From Lingula anatina (lineage: Eukaryota > Brachiopoda > Lingulata > Lingulida > Lingulidae): 64,000 bases of DNA. The DNA lies in the NCBI RefSeq assembly GCF_001039355.2, contig NW_019773525.1, positions 27,037 to 91,036 on the forward strand, written 5' to 3'. A program made the position numbers and the translations under genes. Below are positions 10,014 through 21,220 of this stretch, piece after piece. The notes below the pieces were generated by a model. It searched no databases. It had not been told where the DNA came from and saw only the letters and a program-made list of their open reading frames with translations. Positions within the stretch are counted from its first letter, which is position 1. Each line of letters opens with the position of its first letter.

Positions 10014-13000
10014 TCACCTCCCCACGGATACAAGCTGACCACGTGATCGGGAAGGCCCGAAAACGAATGCAGTCCCTCCTGGGTCCCAGCAAATTACCTT
10101 TTGCATAAAAAACCGGTATAGTGATCGACTTGACAACTTTTTGCTGGTTGTTATCATAAAGTCTGCCGCGTCAGTAGCACTTCCTTACACTTTATTTAAT
10201 GTTTCTTAAAATGATGCTTAGGCGGGAATGGTCCCTGATCTCTATCCTTTACCAGCTACGCAACAGATCAAATTTGAATTGAGCCAATAGCTAAACCGGC
10301 ATGGCGCCATTCTCGTCATACTGCCCTTTCATCAGAGAGTGCTGTCGTCTCGGAGACATTATCAGCAAGATAATTTTTTCTTATCTTTTCGAAAGTTACG
10401 ACACCGCTATCGCTTCAACCGATCTACCATTTTGTTGTTTTTGATACCCTCGGCTCCTCCCGGGCCTTGCTCATCAAGAAAGTTCGTATTGTCTTACAGT
10501 ACCCGGGGCAACTCCACAGTGGCCATTAGAAATGGCAAAGACTACTCAAAACCAAAACTGCCATATAGTGTGAACCGCTTTATCTATCGTCGTGCTCTAT
10601 AACGTCACAGGTGAAGTCAGACGTTACAATCTCGTTGTAAACCAAAGTGAAAATAAAAGCATCTGAAACTAGAAAATCTTTCCGAGGGCGCAGACCTCTG
10701 CCAAGGCAGCAAAGTCTCCACCCAAAGCCGTTTCACCCCTAAATTTTCATTCTATAATGATTTAGTTTTTGGATTTTTGATTATTGATTATTGATTGATA
10801 ATTGATCCTGATCACCACCAAAAACTAATCATCTGTTCCTTGGTCCACTTCTGACATTTCCTGAAAATTTCATCAAAATCGGTCTAAAACTTTTTCTGTA
10901 ATGTTGCTAACAGACAAAAGTATCCTTTCGGCGGCATTGTCTGCCAAAAACTTTTTTCTCAAAATTCACATCGTTGCAATATTGCTGGAATGGCAAGTGC
11001 AAAAGATTTAACACATTTGAACGTTTACTAATGACTCCCTCTTCTTTGGTGCTTGCTAACACTTAAATCGTCCCTTTGTGCTATTTCACGTCATAGGCTA
11101 TACCAAACTAAATCTCAGCTCAAAAGAAAGTCATTGTAAAAATGGGAATGTATCTATCTAGGAACGCTTTGTGTCGTCTTCTTAAACAAGGTCTCGTGTA
11201 CATCATCTACATGTACTTCAACGTTCAATGATAAGAGGATGTTCGGGGACTGGCGCTGTTTGGGATGAAATAAAATTTTAGGGCTACCGATTTTTATTTG
11301 GGACATTGACATAGCCATCCAAACTGGCTCTCTTCATAACAAGGTATAAAGATTGTATTTGATCTGAAAACTTCCAACAAAGCTTCCGCGGCTCCGTGGT
11401 AACTCTGCTACCTCGTACATCGCGAAACACTGCTACGAGGGTTCGAATACTAGAAAGTCCATCGTTCTTTTTGTTGCTGGAAATCATTTCTAAAAATTTT
11501 GTTTGGTTACTATAAGAGGGAACTCGTACCTACGGAGGGTGGGCGGGTCACTCACGGCGCAATCGGTAGCGTGCATGGCTGCTAAAAAAAACATCCACAC
11601 ACATCATCTACCATGGTAACGAGTGACGAGTAGTCACGAGTTCGAATCCCGGACGAGGCATGTCACCTCCCCACGGATACAAGCTGACCACGTGATCGGG
11701 AAGGCCCGAAAACGAATGCAGTCCCTCCTGGGTCCCAGCAAATTACCTTTTGCATAAAAAACCGGTATAGTGATCGACTTGACAACTTTTTGCTGGTTGT
11801 TATCATAAAGTCTGCCGCGTCAGTAGCACTTCCTTACACTTTATTTAATGTTTCTTAAAATGATGCTTAGGCGGGAATGGTCCCTGATCTCTATCCTTTA
11901 CCAGCTACGCAACAGATCAAATTTGAATTGAGCCAATAGCTAAACCGGCATGGCGCCATTCTCGTCATACTGCCCTTTCATCAGAGAGTGCTGTCGTCTC
12001 GGAGACATTATCAGCAAGATAATTTTTTCTTATCTTTTCGAAAGTTACGACACCGCTATCGCTTCAACCGATCTACCATTTTGTTGTTTTTGATACCCTC
12101 GGCTCCTCCCGGGCCTTGCTCATCAAGAAAGTTCGTATTGTCTTACAGTACCCGGGGCAACTCCACAGTGGCCATTAGAAATGGCAAAGACTACTCAAAA
12201 CCAAAACTGCCATATAGTGTGAACCGCTTTATCTATCGTCGTGCTCTATAACGTCACAGGTGAAGTCAGACGTTACAATCTCGTTGTAAACCAAAGTGAA
12301 AATAAAAGCATCTGAAACTAGAAAATCTTTCCGAGGGCGCAGACCTCTGCCAAGGCAGCAAAGTCTCCACCCAAAGCCGTTTCACCCCTAAATTTTCATT
12401 CTATAATGATTTAGTTTTTGGATTTTTGATTATTGATTATTGATTGATAATTGATCCTGATCACCACCAAAAACTAATCATCTGTTCCTTGGTCCACTTC
12501 TGACATTTCCTGAAAATTTCATCAAAATCGGTCTAAAACTTTTTCTGTAATGTTGCTAACAGACAAAAGTATCCTTTCGGCGGCATTGTCTGCCAAAAAC
12601 TTTTTTCTCAAAATTCACATCGTTGCAATATTGCTGGAATGGCAAGTGCAAAAGATTTAACACATTTGAACGTTTACTAATGACTCCCTCTTCTTTGGTG
12701 CTTGCTAACACTTAAATCGTCCCTTTGTGCTATTTCACGTCATAGGCTATACCAAACTAAATCTCAGCTCAAAAGAAAGTCATTGTAAAAATGGGAATGT
12801 ATCTATCTAGGAACGCTTTGTGTCGGCTTCTTAAACAAGGTCTCGTGTACATCAACTACATGTACTTCAACGTTCAATGATAAGAGGATGTTCGGGGACT
12901 GGCGCTGTTTGGGATGAAATAAAATTTTAGGGCTACCGATTTTTATTTGGGACATTGACATAGCCATCCAAACTGGCTCTCTTCATAACAAGGTATAAAG

Positions 13001-13425
13001 ATTGTATTTGATCTGAAAACTTCCAACAAAGCTTCCGCGGCTCCGTGGTAACTCTGCTACCTCGTACATCGCGAAACACTGCTACGAGGGTTCGAATACT
13101 AGAACGTCCATCGTTCTTTTTATTCCTGAGATCATTTCTAAAAAATTTGTTTGGTTACTATAAGAGGAAACTCGTATCTACGGAGGGTGGGAGGGTCACT
13201 CACGGCGCAATCGGTAGCGTGCACGGCTGCTAAAAAACATCCCCACATATCATCTACTATGGTAACGAATGACGAGTAGTCACGAGTTCAAATCCCGGAC
13301 GAGGCATGTCACCTCCCCACGGATACAAGCTGACCACGTGATCGGGAAGGCGCGAAAACGAATGCAGGCCCTCCTGGGTCCCAGCAAATTACCTTTTGCA
13401 TAAAAAGCCGGTGTAGTGATCGACT

Positions 13426-13544
13426 TGACAACAACGTTTTGCAATAGTAGACTAAGAATTTGTTTACATTATACAAGACCGTGAACTGTGTTTATGTACC
13501 CATATGTGAGAGATAGGTATGAAAGGTGGAAAATTACATCACAG
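13426..13544. other. Spacer after the tandem array
   Basis: Short non-coding stretch where similarity to the array units ends. Nothing recognised. Confidence 0.5.
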
Positions 13545-14110
13545 AAATAATAAATATGTATATTTGTTGGATCATTATAGAATTTTAAATATTGTTTCCT
13601 TTCTCCAGTCCATCGGACAACCCGACTTTCCATTCATTTAGATAAGTGGTTGACCTAGATAACACTGAACATGTGTTGTAGGCTCTCAACATCTGACTCC
13701 ACCCCCTTCAAACAAAGCACATATTCCTCGGGCAATGGCTCTGTCATGTATATTTCACATCCATTAGGTCCTACATTAATCAGTAGAGGCCTGTTGACTT
13801 CCTTTTTCGAAAGCAACCTCGCCTCGTGCCGCAAAATATGAATACCCCGTCTTGTTTTTTTTAAATACAGCCGCCAAAAATCAGTCGAGAGGCAAGTTAC
13901 AGCCTAGACTGCTTAAAAAAAGTCACATATTATGGCAGTAACTTTATCTGAATGAAGTGGATGAATGGGCGTAGATATAAAGTTGAAATGGGGGCATCGT
14001 TTCATTCTTCAAATAAATGTGTCCTCGTCAGTCAAAAGGAGCGTTTGACCATTTAACGATACGTCTACTGGCTGCTTGCTTATTATTTACCAGTACCTAT
14101 AGGCTGTGAA
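13545..14110. repeat. Diverged duplicated flank, copy 2
   Basis: Partner of 8199-8780 (see there). It lies about 0.7 kb before P450 gene D. Confidence 0.75.
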
Positions 14111-14681
14111 TCTTAACCGTTTTATCCAATATATAAGTTAAAATGGTCATCAGCTGGGACTATGTACCTGTAGAAAACATTTTAAGGTTCACCTTCTCTT
14201 TAAACCTTTTCCGTTTTCTGGTTCAAACTGTCAGTTTTAGGTTACTAGTGTCTTATGGAAAATAGTACTAGTCTAATAGGTCTGTTCATATAAGTAAGAA
14301 ATTGGCTGTAATGGTGCATGCAGACCAGTGAATCATGCCCACAGATTGATCCACAAAACACATGTAACACCAAATAATTCGGTCTGAAATCCGAGAACGA
14401 AATTTGTGTTCTAAATGTAATCAGCATATCCTGATGATCATGCATGCCTACACATACCGAATCCCAGCTGAACCAGAAAATCACAAACGTTTGTACAACG
14501 GGCTCATGACTTCAAACTGGGTCTCCTGACCTCGTGAGGCCGTGCTGCGGGTCACTGGCCGACTGGCGGGTGTGCGTATGTCATCCGTCTACTGATATAA
14601 ATGGGCAAATACATGTCATGGGTGGTGTTCACCTCAAGAGGCTGTGTCCTTATGGGGTTAAATATCTCTACGTCGTGGAGG

Positions 14682-14690
14682 CTATAAAAA
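14682..14690 (+). promoter_or_regulatory. TATA box upstream of P450 gene D
   Basis: CTATAAAAAG lies about 120 bp before the ATG of gene D, a reasonable TATA position with a short 5' UTR. A second weaker tract, TATATATAGG, is at about 14729. This promoter does not resemble those of genes B and C. Confidence 0.4.
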
Positions 14691-14807
14691 GAGACCGTTA
14701 ATTTCACATGCGTGTACCTTGTGCAGGTATATATAGGTGACCATATCATACACTACTGAGCAATTGGTCTTTATACTGACAGTTAACACTTGCCAGTAAC
14801 TTAAAAA

Positions 14808-15156
14808 ATGTTACTCAATGTAATTCCCTTTGATACATCAAGTATCTCTATGATGCTTGCGACGGCGATGCTTATTCTGTTCCTCCTTCTTTGGTGGCAA
14901 CGCGACAGTAAAAACCTTCCTCCGGGTCCATGGGGTCTCCCAGTGGTCGGGGTTCTCCCATTTCTTGGGAGAGACCCTCAGTTCACCATGATGCAATGGG
15001 CTAAAAGGTATGGCAACGTATTCAGCGTGAGAATGGGGACCAAAACTGCGGTTATACTGAATGGCTATGAAGCTATTCGAGAAGTGTTTCAGAAGAAAGG
15101 AGCAGATTGCTCGGGCAGAGCACGTATGTCAACTTTGAGATATCTAGGCGGAAGAG
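14808..15156 (+). CDS. Cytochrome P450 gene D, first coding exon only
   Basis: The ATG opens a 349-nt exon with the P450 N-terminal layout: a hydrophobic anchor (about residues 15-28), LPPGPWGLPVVG, WAKRYGNVFSVRMG and VILNGYEAIREVF. It ends at a phase-1 donor (GGAAGAG|GTGAGT), the same point and phase as exon 1 of genes B and C. No exon with the I helix, ExxR or haem-Cys loop follows on this strand in the window. It is either a truncated duplicate or has been separated from its later exons by rearrangement. The intact frame, TATA box and donor suggest recent loss. Sequence identity to B and C is clearly lower than that between B and C. Confidence 0.8.
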
Positions 15157-15398
15157 GTGAGTGTATCACGTGAACTGGTCACTAGCTCCCAGCTCATTAA
15201 AACATTGTTTTGTAAATTAAACGTAATTCCTTCTATTCCAACTTATTGCGCCGACTGTGTCTTCTCATCATCTACCTCATGAATGCTGTGAATAATGCCA
15301 ATTAATACCCTTTCTCCTTTTTTTACCCTTCCTCATGCGATCCTTGCATTGAAAAAAAACAAGCTTTAGTTGCATATTCGTTTAGCATCAACATGTTA

Positions 15399-15880
15399 AG
15401 GCTGGGTCACACTGCGCTTGCAACCTTTTGGCAACCTCTTTGCAACCTCAGTCGCAAGGAGGTTGCCCTAGGTTTTAAAGTGGTCGCATTAGGTTGCAAA
15501 CAGGTCGCCTGCGATCGTTGACACACGAAGGCCATTTTTTTGGCACCGACAACCAGTGCGACTGATAATGAAAACGATTGGTAACTGAGAGGTTGCCTAT
15601 AGGTCTCCTCTTGGTTGCCAGTAGGTCGCTGTAACCAGACTAAAACCAGTCGCATACCACCTGTAACTGCACGGTCGATTGACGGTCTTTAGTCGCTTAG
15701 TTGCAAACAGGTTACTAACCGGTTGCAAGCAGTGGGCAGCAGGTCGCAAGGAGGTTGCAGTTGAAACTTCATGGTCGATTAACGGTCTTTAGTCGCTTGG
15801 TCTCTAACAGGTTTCTTACAGCTCGCATGCACTCGAAAACATGTCGCGAGAAGGTCGCAAGCAACCGTGATAAAATAAGC
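15399..15880. mobile_element. Degenerate foldback element rich in GGTCGCAAGG / AGGTTGC words
   Basis: It begins TTAAGGCTGGGTCACACTG and consists of many diverged copies of GGTTGCAA, GGTCGCAAG and AGTCGCTTAG in loosely repeated order, ending near GGTCGCAAGCAACCGTGA. It looks like a non-autonomous DNA transposon built of internal subrepeats. No transposase frame is present. Confidence 0.5.
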
Positions 15881-16149
15881 GTAGGATGGTGGCCACTAAA
15901 TATATAAATATATTTTTCATTTATATCATGCCATTAAGGCTTTCTAAATACCTTGACAAAAATCGTTATTTCTCAATTAAAACGTAGATTGTATTTGTTG
16001 TCATCCTTTTAAATTTATTTAGAAGGTTTTCATAAGTAGGCCTATTTTTTTTCAATAAAATAAATAAATGTATGAGTCCCTATCAGCCACCATACTTGAC
16101 TAAAAGTGTTGTAAATAGAAGCCGCTGAGCCCGTGTCTTCAGTCCCCAG
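15881..16149. other. AT-rich non-coding spacer
   Basis: No exon recognised. A pyrimidine tract and an AG just before 16150 could serve the orphan exon that follows. Confidence 0.5.
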
Positions 16150-16372
16150 TATGTCATCCAACAGCGTGGGAAGGGTGGCCAGAATGTATTTTGAGAAAGC
16201 AAATGCCCGTGAAGAAAGTTCTTCACAAAGTTCCAACACAGACTCTGCTTCCCACGAAGAGGATCAACCGAAAGATGATGAACGCGGAGGAGACAGGGAG
16301 CCTAAATTTACTATTAAAGAGGAAGAAGAATTAGTTAATTTTTTTAAAGGTTTTTCTATAACCAACAATTGA
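16150..16372 (+). CDS. Possible last exon of an unidentified gene (acidic, Ser-rich)
   Basis: After TCTTCAGTCCCCAG a frame stays open to a TGA at 16370-16372. It encodes a hydrophilic Ser/Glu/Asp-rich peptide with the start MSSNSVGRVARMYFEKANA and the C-terminus EEEELVNFFKGFSITNN. Its composition looks more protein-like than the chance frames nearby, and it could be a C-terminal exon. No preceding exon was found and no family is recognised. A chance open frame remains possible. Confidence 0.25.
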
Positions 16373-16815
16373 AAGACTTTAAAAACAAATCGCTGAATTG
16401 CCTTAGCTTCATGGTGTTGGTAGCTGCGTGATATGTTTCTATCACTCTTTGTTCACAAAAACACATCGACCCCTTGTACGTTGAATACTGAAACCCCTTA
16501 TAATCACCCATCTCGATGCGCATTTGTACATTCAGGTTCAACGGTACTTGAAAACTCGGACGTGAACTGCTTTTCTAGCAGTTCAGCTCTGCGGCATGGC
16601 ACCCCATCGCCCACAAATACAAAAATATTTATATGATCAAACACTTTGCCTCTTTATATTTAATCTAAGGCGACTACCCACCTTTGGAGCCCTCTGTGTG
16701 GATTTGTTTGTCCTTTGCGTTTCGGGAAGTGGGCAAATCAGTAGTGTGAGTAACTTGAGTCATAAATGACGTCAATACCGATTTTGATGACGTCACTGTA
16801 GGTTTAAGAGCATCA
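16373..16815. other. 3' flank of the trefoil gene, no further gene seen
   Basis: Mostly unremarkable sequence. On the - strand this is the 3' UTR side of the trefoil gene. Confidence 0.5.
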
Positions 16816-17640
16816 CTATTTTTTTGTGGTTGTTGTAGAAGGTGGTGATATATCAGAAAGTGTGCTGTCACTTGTATCACTCGACAAAGATGTACCTTGT
16901 GGCGTCTGGCCGTCCGTGGTGCCCCTTAAACTGGGGGATGTTATACTTCTGGGAGGGCTCCGCGTCGCTGTTGTAGACTGCTGTAGACTAAACCCTGACA
17001 TTGTCGACATCTGGTTTTGGGATGAGGAAAAGCGCCACGTTGTCGTGTTATAGCCTGGGTTAGAATATGCAGTGAACAACTTTTTTGCCGAGATCAAAGT
17101 TTTTTTTAAATCTTTTTCTTTTGGGCAATGCATGCATGTGTCAAAGTGATTAGTATAGCTTTTGTGAACATGTGTAATGTTCTTATTGCGAAATAATATC
17201 TTGCAGATATTAATTCAAATGTCTGAGAGAGAGAGAGTGAAAGAGAGAGAGAAAGAGAGCTCATTTTGTACAAAAGTGCATACATGTATCAACCCACCCG
17301 CATTAAAGAAACACCACGGCACGTCGACGTCTTCGTTTTTGCATTCAGAAGTAGTGCAGGGATTCCAACAGCAACCCACATCTTCACAAGTAGTCTTTGT
17401 CACCTTGTTGTGAACTTTTCTTAAATCCTGTACACAGTCCCTTTTGGCCGTATTCATAACCTGGCATCCAGTGTCATCTGTGAAAATGCATATACCTTTA
17501 TTAAGGATGACTGTTGCCCAGTTGTAGGATTATATAATTGGTTTAGAACTGAAAGTTTACTGAAGAAAATATATTTCAGGCGGCATAATCTGAGGAGTTG
17601 ACCGCTTTGGAGTAGTTGATCGATTTCTTTTTCCCTTCGC

Positions 17641-17699
<59 letters not shown>

Positions 17700-18753
17700 T
17701 GATTTTAGAAGTCTTGGTTAACAGTCGAAACGAACTGAAACGATACTACAGTGTACAATTTGAGAATAATTACTGGTATGTCAGACAACGTTTAAAGCCG
17801 TATGATATGCACACTAGCCTAGTATCTTAGGTAGAGACAACAAGTTATAAACAGATCAACCCCCTCTCAATTCCAACGAGAGCGTGCCTCCATCTGAGGT
17901 TCCCCGTTCTTGGGAAAGCTCTGATTTTAACCGACATATATGCGTTAATTCTACAATATATGGTAAAATGATCTGTTGGTTTCGACTTACAATCGCATGT
18001 TATGTAATCAGGAGAAGAATAAAATGTATAAAGATTTGCTCGATTGTATTGGGTTTTCACTCCAAGTTGTAAAACGTTTGGCGTACTGGCGTAAGTTTGG
18101 ATCACGTTGAAAGCTGTCATGCCTGTTTAATGATGCCCAGATGACAATGTTTCAGCCTTTCGACAAATTTCTTGGTAGATCCTGTACTTGATATATCACT
18201 ATTTCATATAATAATCTATCGTTGGCCGGTCAAACGGATACGTAGTTTTGCATGACTCACTGGAAAACACTTACCTGTTGGTACCAGCTTGTGGAAGCAG
18301 GAAGGATAATCGGGTTTTTCATTATAACAACAACCGATGTTAACACAGTTTACAGAGTTTTCATTAGTGCCGCATTTGTGTCTGGTGTCATCATTGTTAC
18401 AGCCATCTAAAACATAATTGAGTGGTCATGAAATCAAATTCAAATGATTCCTAAAATGGCAAAAAAAAGAGTTTTTTTCAAAATTGTCACTGAAGCAATA
18501 AGTTTATTTGTTTAATATAACTACTGGTAATGTACTAATATTCATAACAATGACAAGTGTTGACAGCATATTGCACGTTTCCTTATAAGGCAGTTTTTCT
18601 TCGAAATTATATCACAAAGCCAAAACCATTCAGATTCTATTCGAATTCATGCATTATGAATGATAACCATGCAGTATACAAACCCTGTCCGTGTACGGTG
18701 GGTACCCTGAGGAACATCAGCAGAAGGAAAAAGATGACTGAAGATGACGCCAT
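16816..18753 (-). CDS. Secreted two-trefoil-domain protein with mucin-like tail, complete
   Basis: Four exons on the - strand: 18753-18684 (signal peptide MASSSVIFFLLLMFLRV..., 70 nt), 18406-18275 (132 nt), 17477-17298 (180 nt) and 17054-16816 (239 nt). All introns are phase 1 with good GT/AG ends, and the total is 206 residues. Exon 2 is a trefoil (P-type) domain, with six Cys in the order C, C, C, CC, CF and the family's R-x2-CG and IGCCY core. Exon 3 is a second trefoil (DVGCCW ... WCFF) with two additional Cys in the loop before the last Cys. Exon 4 encodes about 79 residues rich in Ser, Thr and Pro, ending PPSTTTTKK, likely O-glycosylated. Trefoil proteins protect mucous epithelia and associate with mucins, and here both parts are in one chain. 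There is no transmembrane segment, so it should be secreted. Not assignable to a named orthologue. Confidence 0.85.
17639..17699. repeat. (TTA)n microsatellite
   Basis: About twenty uninterrupted TTA units in intron 2 of the trefoil gene. Confidence 0.97.
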
Positions 18754-18988
18754 GATGGATTTCTATGGTTCCCACACCTTTGAGGCCAGTTGCACATGTT
18801 ATCAACTTATCTTTTCACTCACAGACATCTTCCAAACATGTCAACGCTTTTGGATTCCAGAGGAGGAGTGGGGCATCTCACAACGGTAAGATTTTATAAC
18901 TGGGCGAGCTAGCTGTCATATCTCGAGGGTTTATAAAAGCTTTCAACCAACTTATGGACTTTTTCTGACGGTAGCTTTACATGATTAC

Positions 18989-19021
<33 letters not shown>

Positions 19022-20077
19022 TATGTGTGTGTGTCACTATTCTTTCACGTTTCCTAAAATTAATAGAAACATAAATCAAGGTATTTACTGAATTTGCTGA
19101 GATGGTCCCAAAACGACCGAGATAGCGGTTGGACGTATCCGCATTATCCGCGGCTATCTGCTCCTAACCTTCACTTATTGTGATAGTGAAGCCGAGCAAT
19201 ATCTTAAAGTGCTAGATATATGGACTATGGATCTTAGATATAATCTGATAAGAAGGGAATGCTGCACTGCACTGATTTGGCTGAAATAGTGCTTATTTCA
19301 TTTAAAGCTTTGACAGGGGACGCAAATTTTCTAGACATTTTTGGGAGATACAGGTGCGTATTAAATTTCATTTTTAAATTATGTCATTTTATATGTACAC
19401 TTTAAATTTTCTACATTATTTCACCTCCAACGACTACAAGTAAGTTTATTATTGTTTTTGAAATGCTAAATAATTGAAAAATAAGCCTGTTTAATGCTGA
19501 TCTCCATACTGAGACTCAAGAGAAAGAGAAGACGCGTGTACTAAAATAATGCACTCCAAATAGCTTTATACAAAATTTGAAAGCTATACATTATTACATT
19601 TTCAAAAATGTTGTTACATATAAGATATAAAGCTTTACAAGCTCATGTAGTCTACACGTAAATCCCGAATCAAGTTCGCATCATTAAACCAAAAATCTCA
19701 TCCGCTATATATATATACATGTACACATCTTAAGTTAGATACAGGATTTAATATAGTTTCGTTTTAAAGCCTGTACTTTCGGCAACGTTATTGATTGTCA
19801 GCCAAGGCAAGAGAGTAAATGGGACCAACTTCCACTTCCTTGATCATGTCGAGGTACAAGTTCACTGTTTTCTCGAGTGTGCAATGATATAGAATATCAA
19901 TTAAATTCTACATGTAAAGATTAATCCCCTCATTATTCATTGTTGCCGACTCTTATGCTTATATCTAACACCAGATTAATGGCAAGGAGCAGAAAATTAA
20001 AGCTAATCAGAAAAACATGATTAAAAATCGATAAGGGAAATAGAGGGGTTTACATTGGCCCATAGACTGCCGCTTTT
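18754..20077. other. Intergenic between trefoil and LRR genes
   Basis: Contains a (GT)n microsatellite at about 18990-19032 and AT-rich sequence. The 5' region of the trefoil gene lies at the left end. No additional coding exon was found on either strand. Confidence 0.55.
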
Positions 20078-20893
20078 TTAACATGTCAGAGGCTCATAAA
20101 TCTCCGCGTTAGCCGTGTGGACACTGGAAGGAACATTCTGGTACTCCGACGGCTCCCTCTCCAATGTTTGGTACGGTCCAGTTTGTCCATCGACCGTCGT
20201 GTTGATTTCTTGAAGTGCCGGGGACATATTGTGATTGGCCTCCTCAGTGGACATTCTACCTTGCCGTTTGTTTAAACCTCGGAATAGAACGAGAACAAGA
20301 ATGGCAAGGGCTAAAATAGCCAGTATGCAAATGATTCCTAGGCCTAACGCTGCATATACGTCATTGGGTTTACTGTTGTTTTGGCGTAGGTTTCTTGAAA
20401 GTTACTCTTAGAGTTCTCAGTATTGACAGACTTGGTTGTCAATACCTGTGGTTTAGTTACTCGACCGTTGAGCCCTTTTCCAACTGTAGTGACGTAAGCG
20501 GGTTGCGCAGTCTGCTGCGCGCAGTCATCAATATCCAACGAGACGTCTTTCAGGGTACAATCATCGACGGGGAAGCGGGTGATGCCCATTCCCTTAAATT
20601 CCATGGGGCTGTGGCATATAGCCTGGTCGGTGTCAACGTCCATGTGACCAATTCTGACAGCACGCACCCAAGCCACCTCACAGTCACAATGAAATGGGTT
20701 CTTGCCAATACGTAGTCTTCGCAAACGAATTAGAGGTAATATGGTGCATTTGCCCAGGCTTCTAAGCTGGTTGCCCTCCAAGTACAGACTTTCCAGATTG
20801 TTTTCGTATTTAATATAGAGAAATTCAACATGAAGTAGTGTGTAGATTTTAATTTCCCTTACACTTTCCAACATGGAACTTATTTCAATATGC
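20078..20893 (-). CDS. Leucine-rich-repeat type I membrane receptor, ITAM-like tail (5' end uncertain, frame break)
   Basis: Read right to left on the - strand: an LRR (LESLYLEGNQLRSL), a C-terminal LRR cap starting NPFHCDC with later Cys residues in the expected positions, a Thr-rich stalk, a transmembrane helix (GLGIICILAILALAILVLVL, about 20280-20345) followed by basic FRGLNKR, and a cytoplasmic tail of about 57 residues ending at TAA 20078-20080. The tail has PYQTL, SEYQNV and IYEPL. The first two are six residues apart, close to ITAM spacing, and SEYQNV also fits an ITIM and a Grb2 YxN site. The LRR/stalk frame and the transmembrane/tail frame differ by one base near 20370-20400. A missing base in the assembly, a very short unseen intron or true pseudogenisation could each explain this. 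The start at 20893 is a guess, and signal peptide and further repeats must lie upstream. Confidence 0.7.
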
Positions 20894-21220
20894 CTACCCG
20901 TCGACTCAGAAATCACAAATTAATTGTCATCAAGTCAGACTAGTACTGGGTGATTTGAACCCTCACTCTGAGATATAATGATCTTATATTTATCAAAATA
21001 AAACAGATCTGTAAGATGCTTTCGTGCTACTTTTAAGTCTTAAAAACCACACCCACATAGTACTTGTTTAATGTGAAGTCAAAATAAATTTTACTCTCAA
21101 CGGGAATAAATAAACATTACACAGTATATTACTAAATTTTTATCTTTAATATTATCTAATTTTTTTAAAAATCTTGATATAGAGTCTTGAAACGTTGAGC
21201 TCTATGGGGAGGACACCTAC

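Larger units (their letters stand above)
9235..13425 (+). repeat. Tandem array of 0.36-kb and 1.65-kb units with tRNA-like modules
   Basis: The phrase AGGATGTTCGGGGACTGGCG begins units at about 9235, 9592, 11236 and 12885. The first unit is short (357 bp). The second and third are about 1644 and 1649 bp and nearly identical. The fourth is truncated near 13425. Each unit carries a block resembling a tRNA gene (A-box-like then GGTTCGAATAC), and the longer units carry a second such block ending GAGTTCGAATCCCGG. Both long units also encode the same 87-codon open frame (10339-10602 and 11988-12251), which has no recognisable domain and is probably carried along with the repeat. Confidence 0.9.

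Noticed and set aside
15407-15655. 82-codon - strand frame
   Set aside because: It lies entirely within the GGTTGC-word element and reads its subrepeats.
18557-18889. 110-codon + frame
   Set aside because: It is antisense to the signal-peptide exon of the trefoil gene (18684-18753, - strand).
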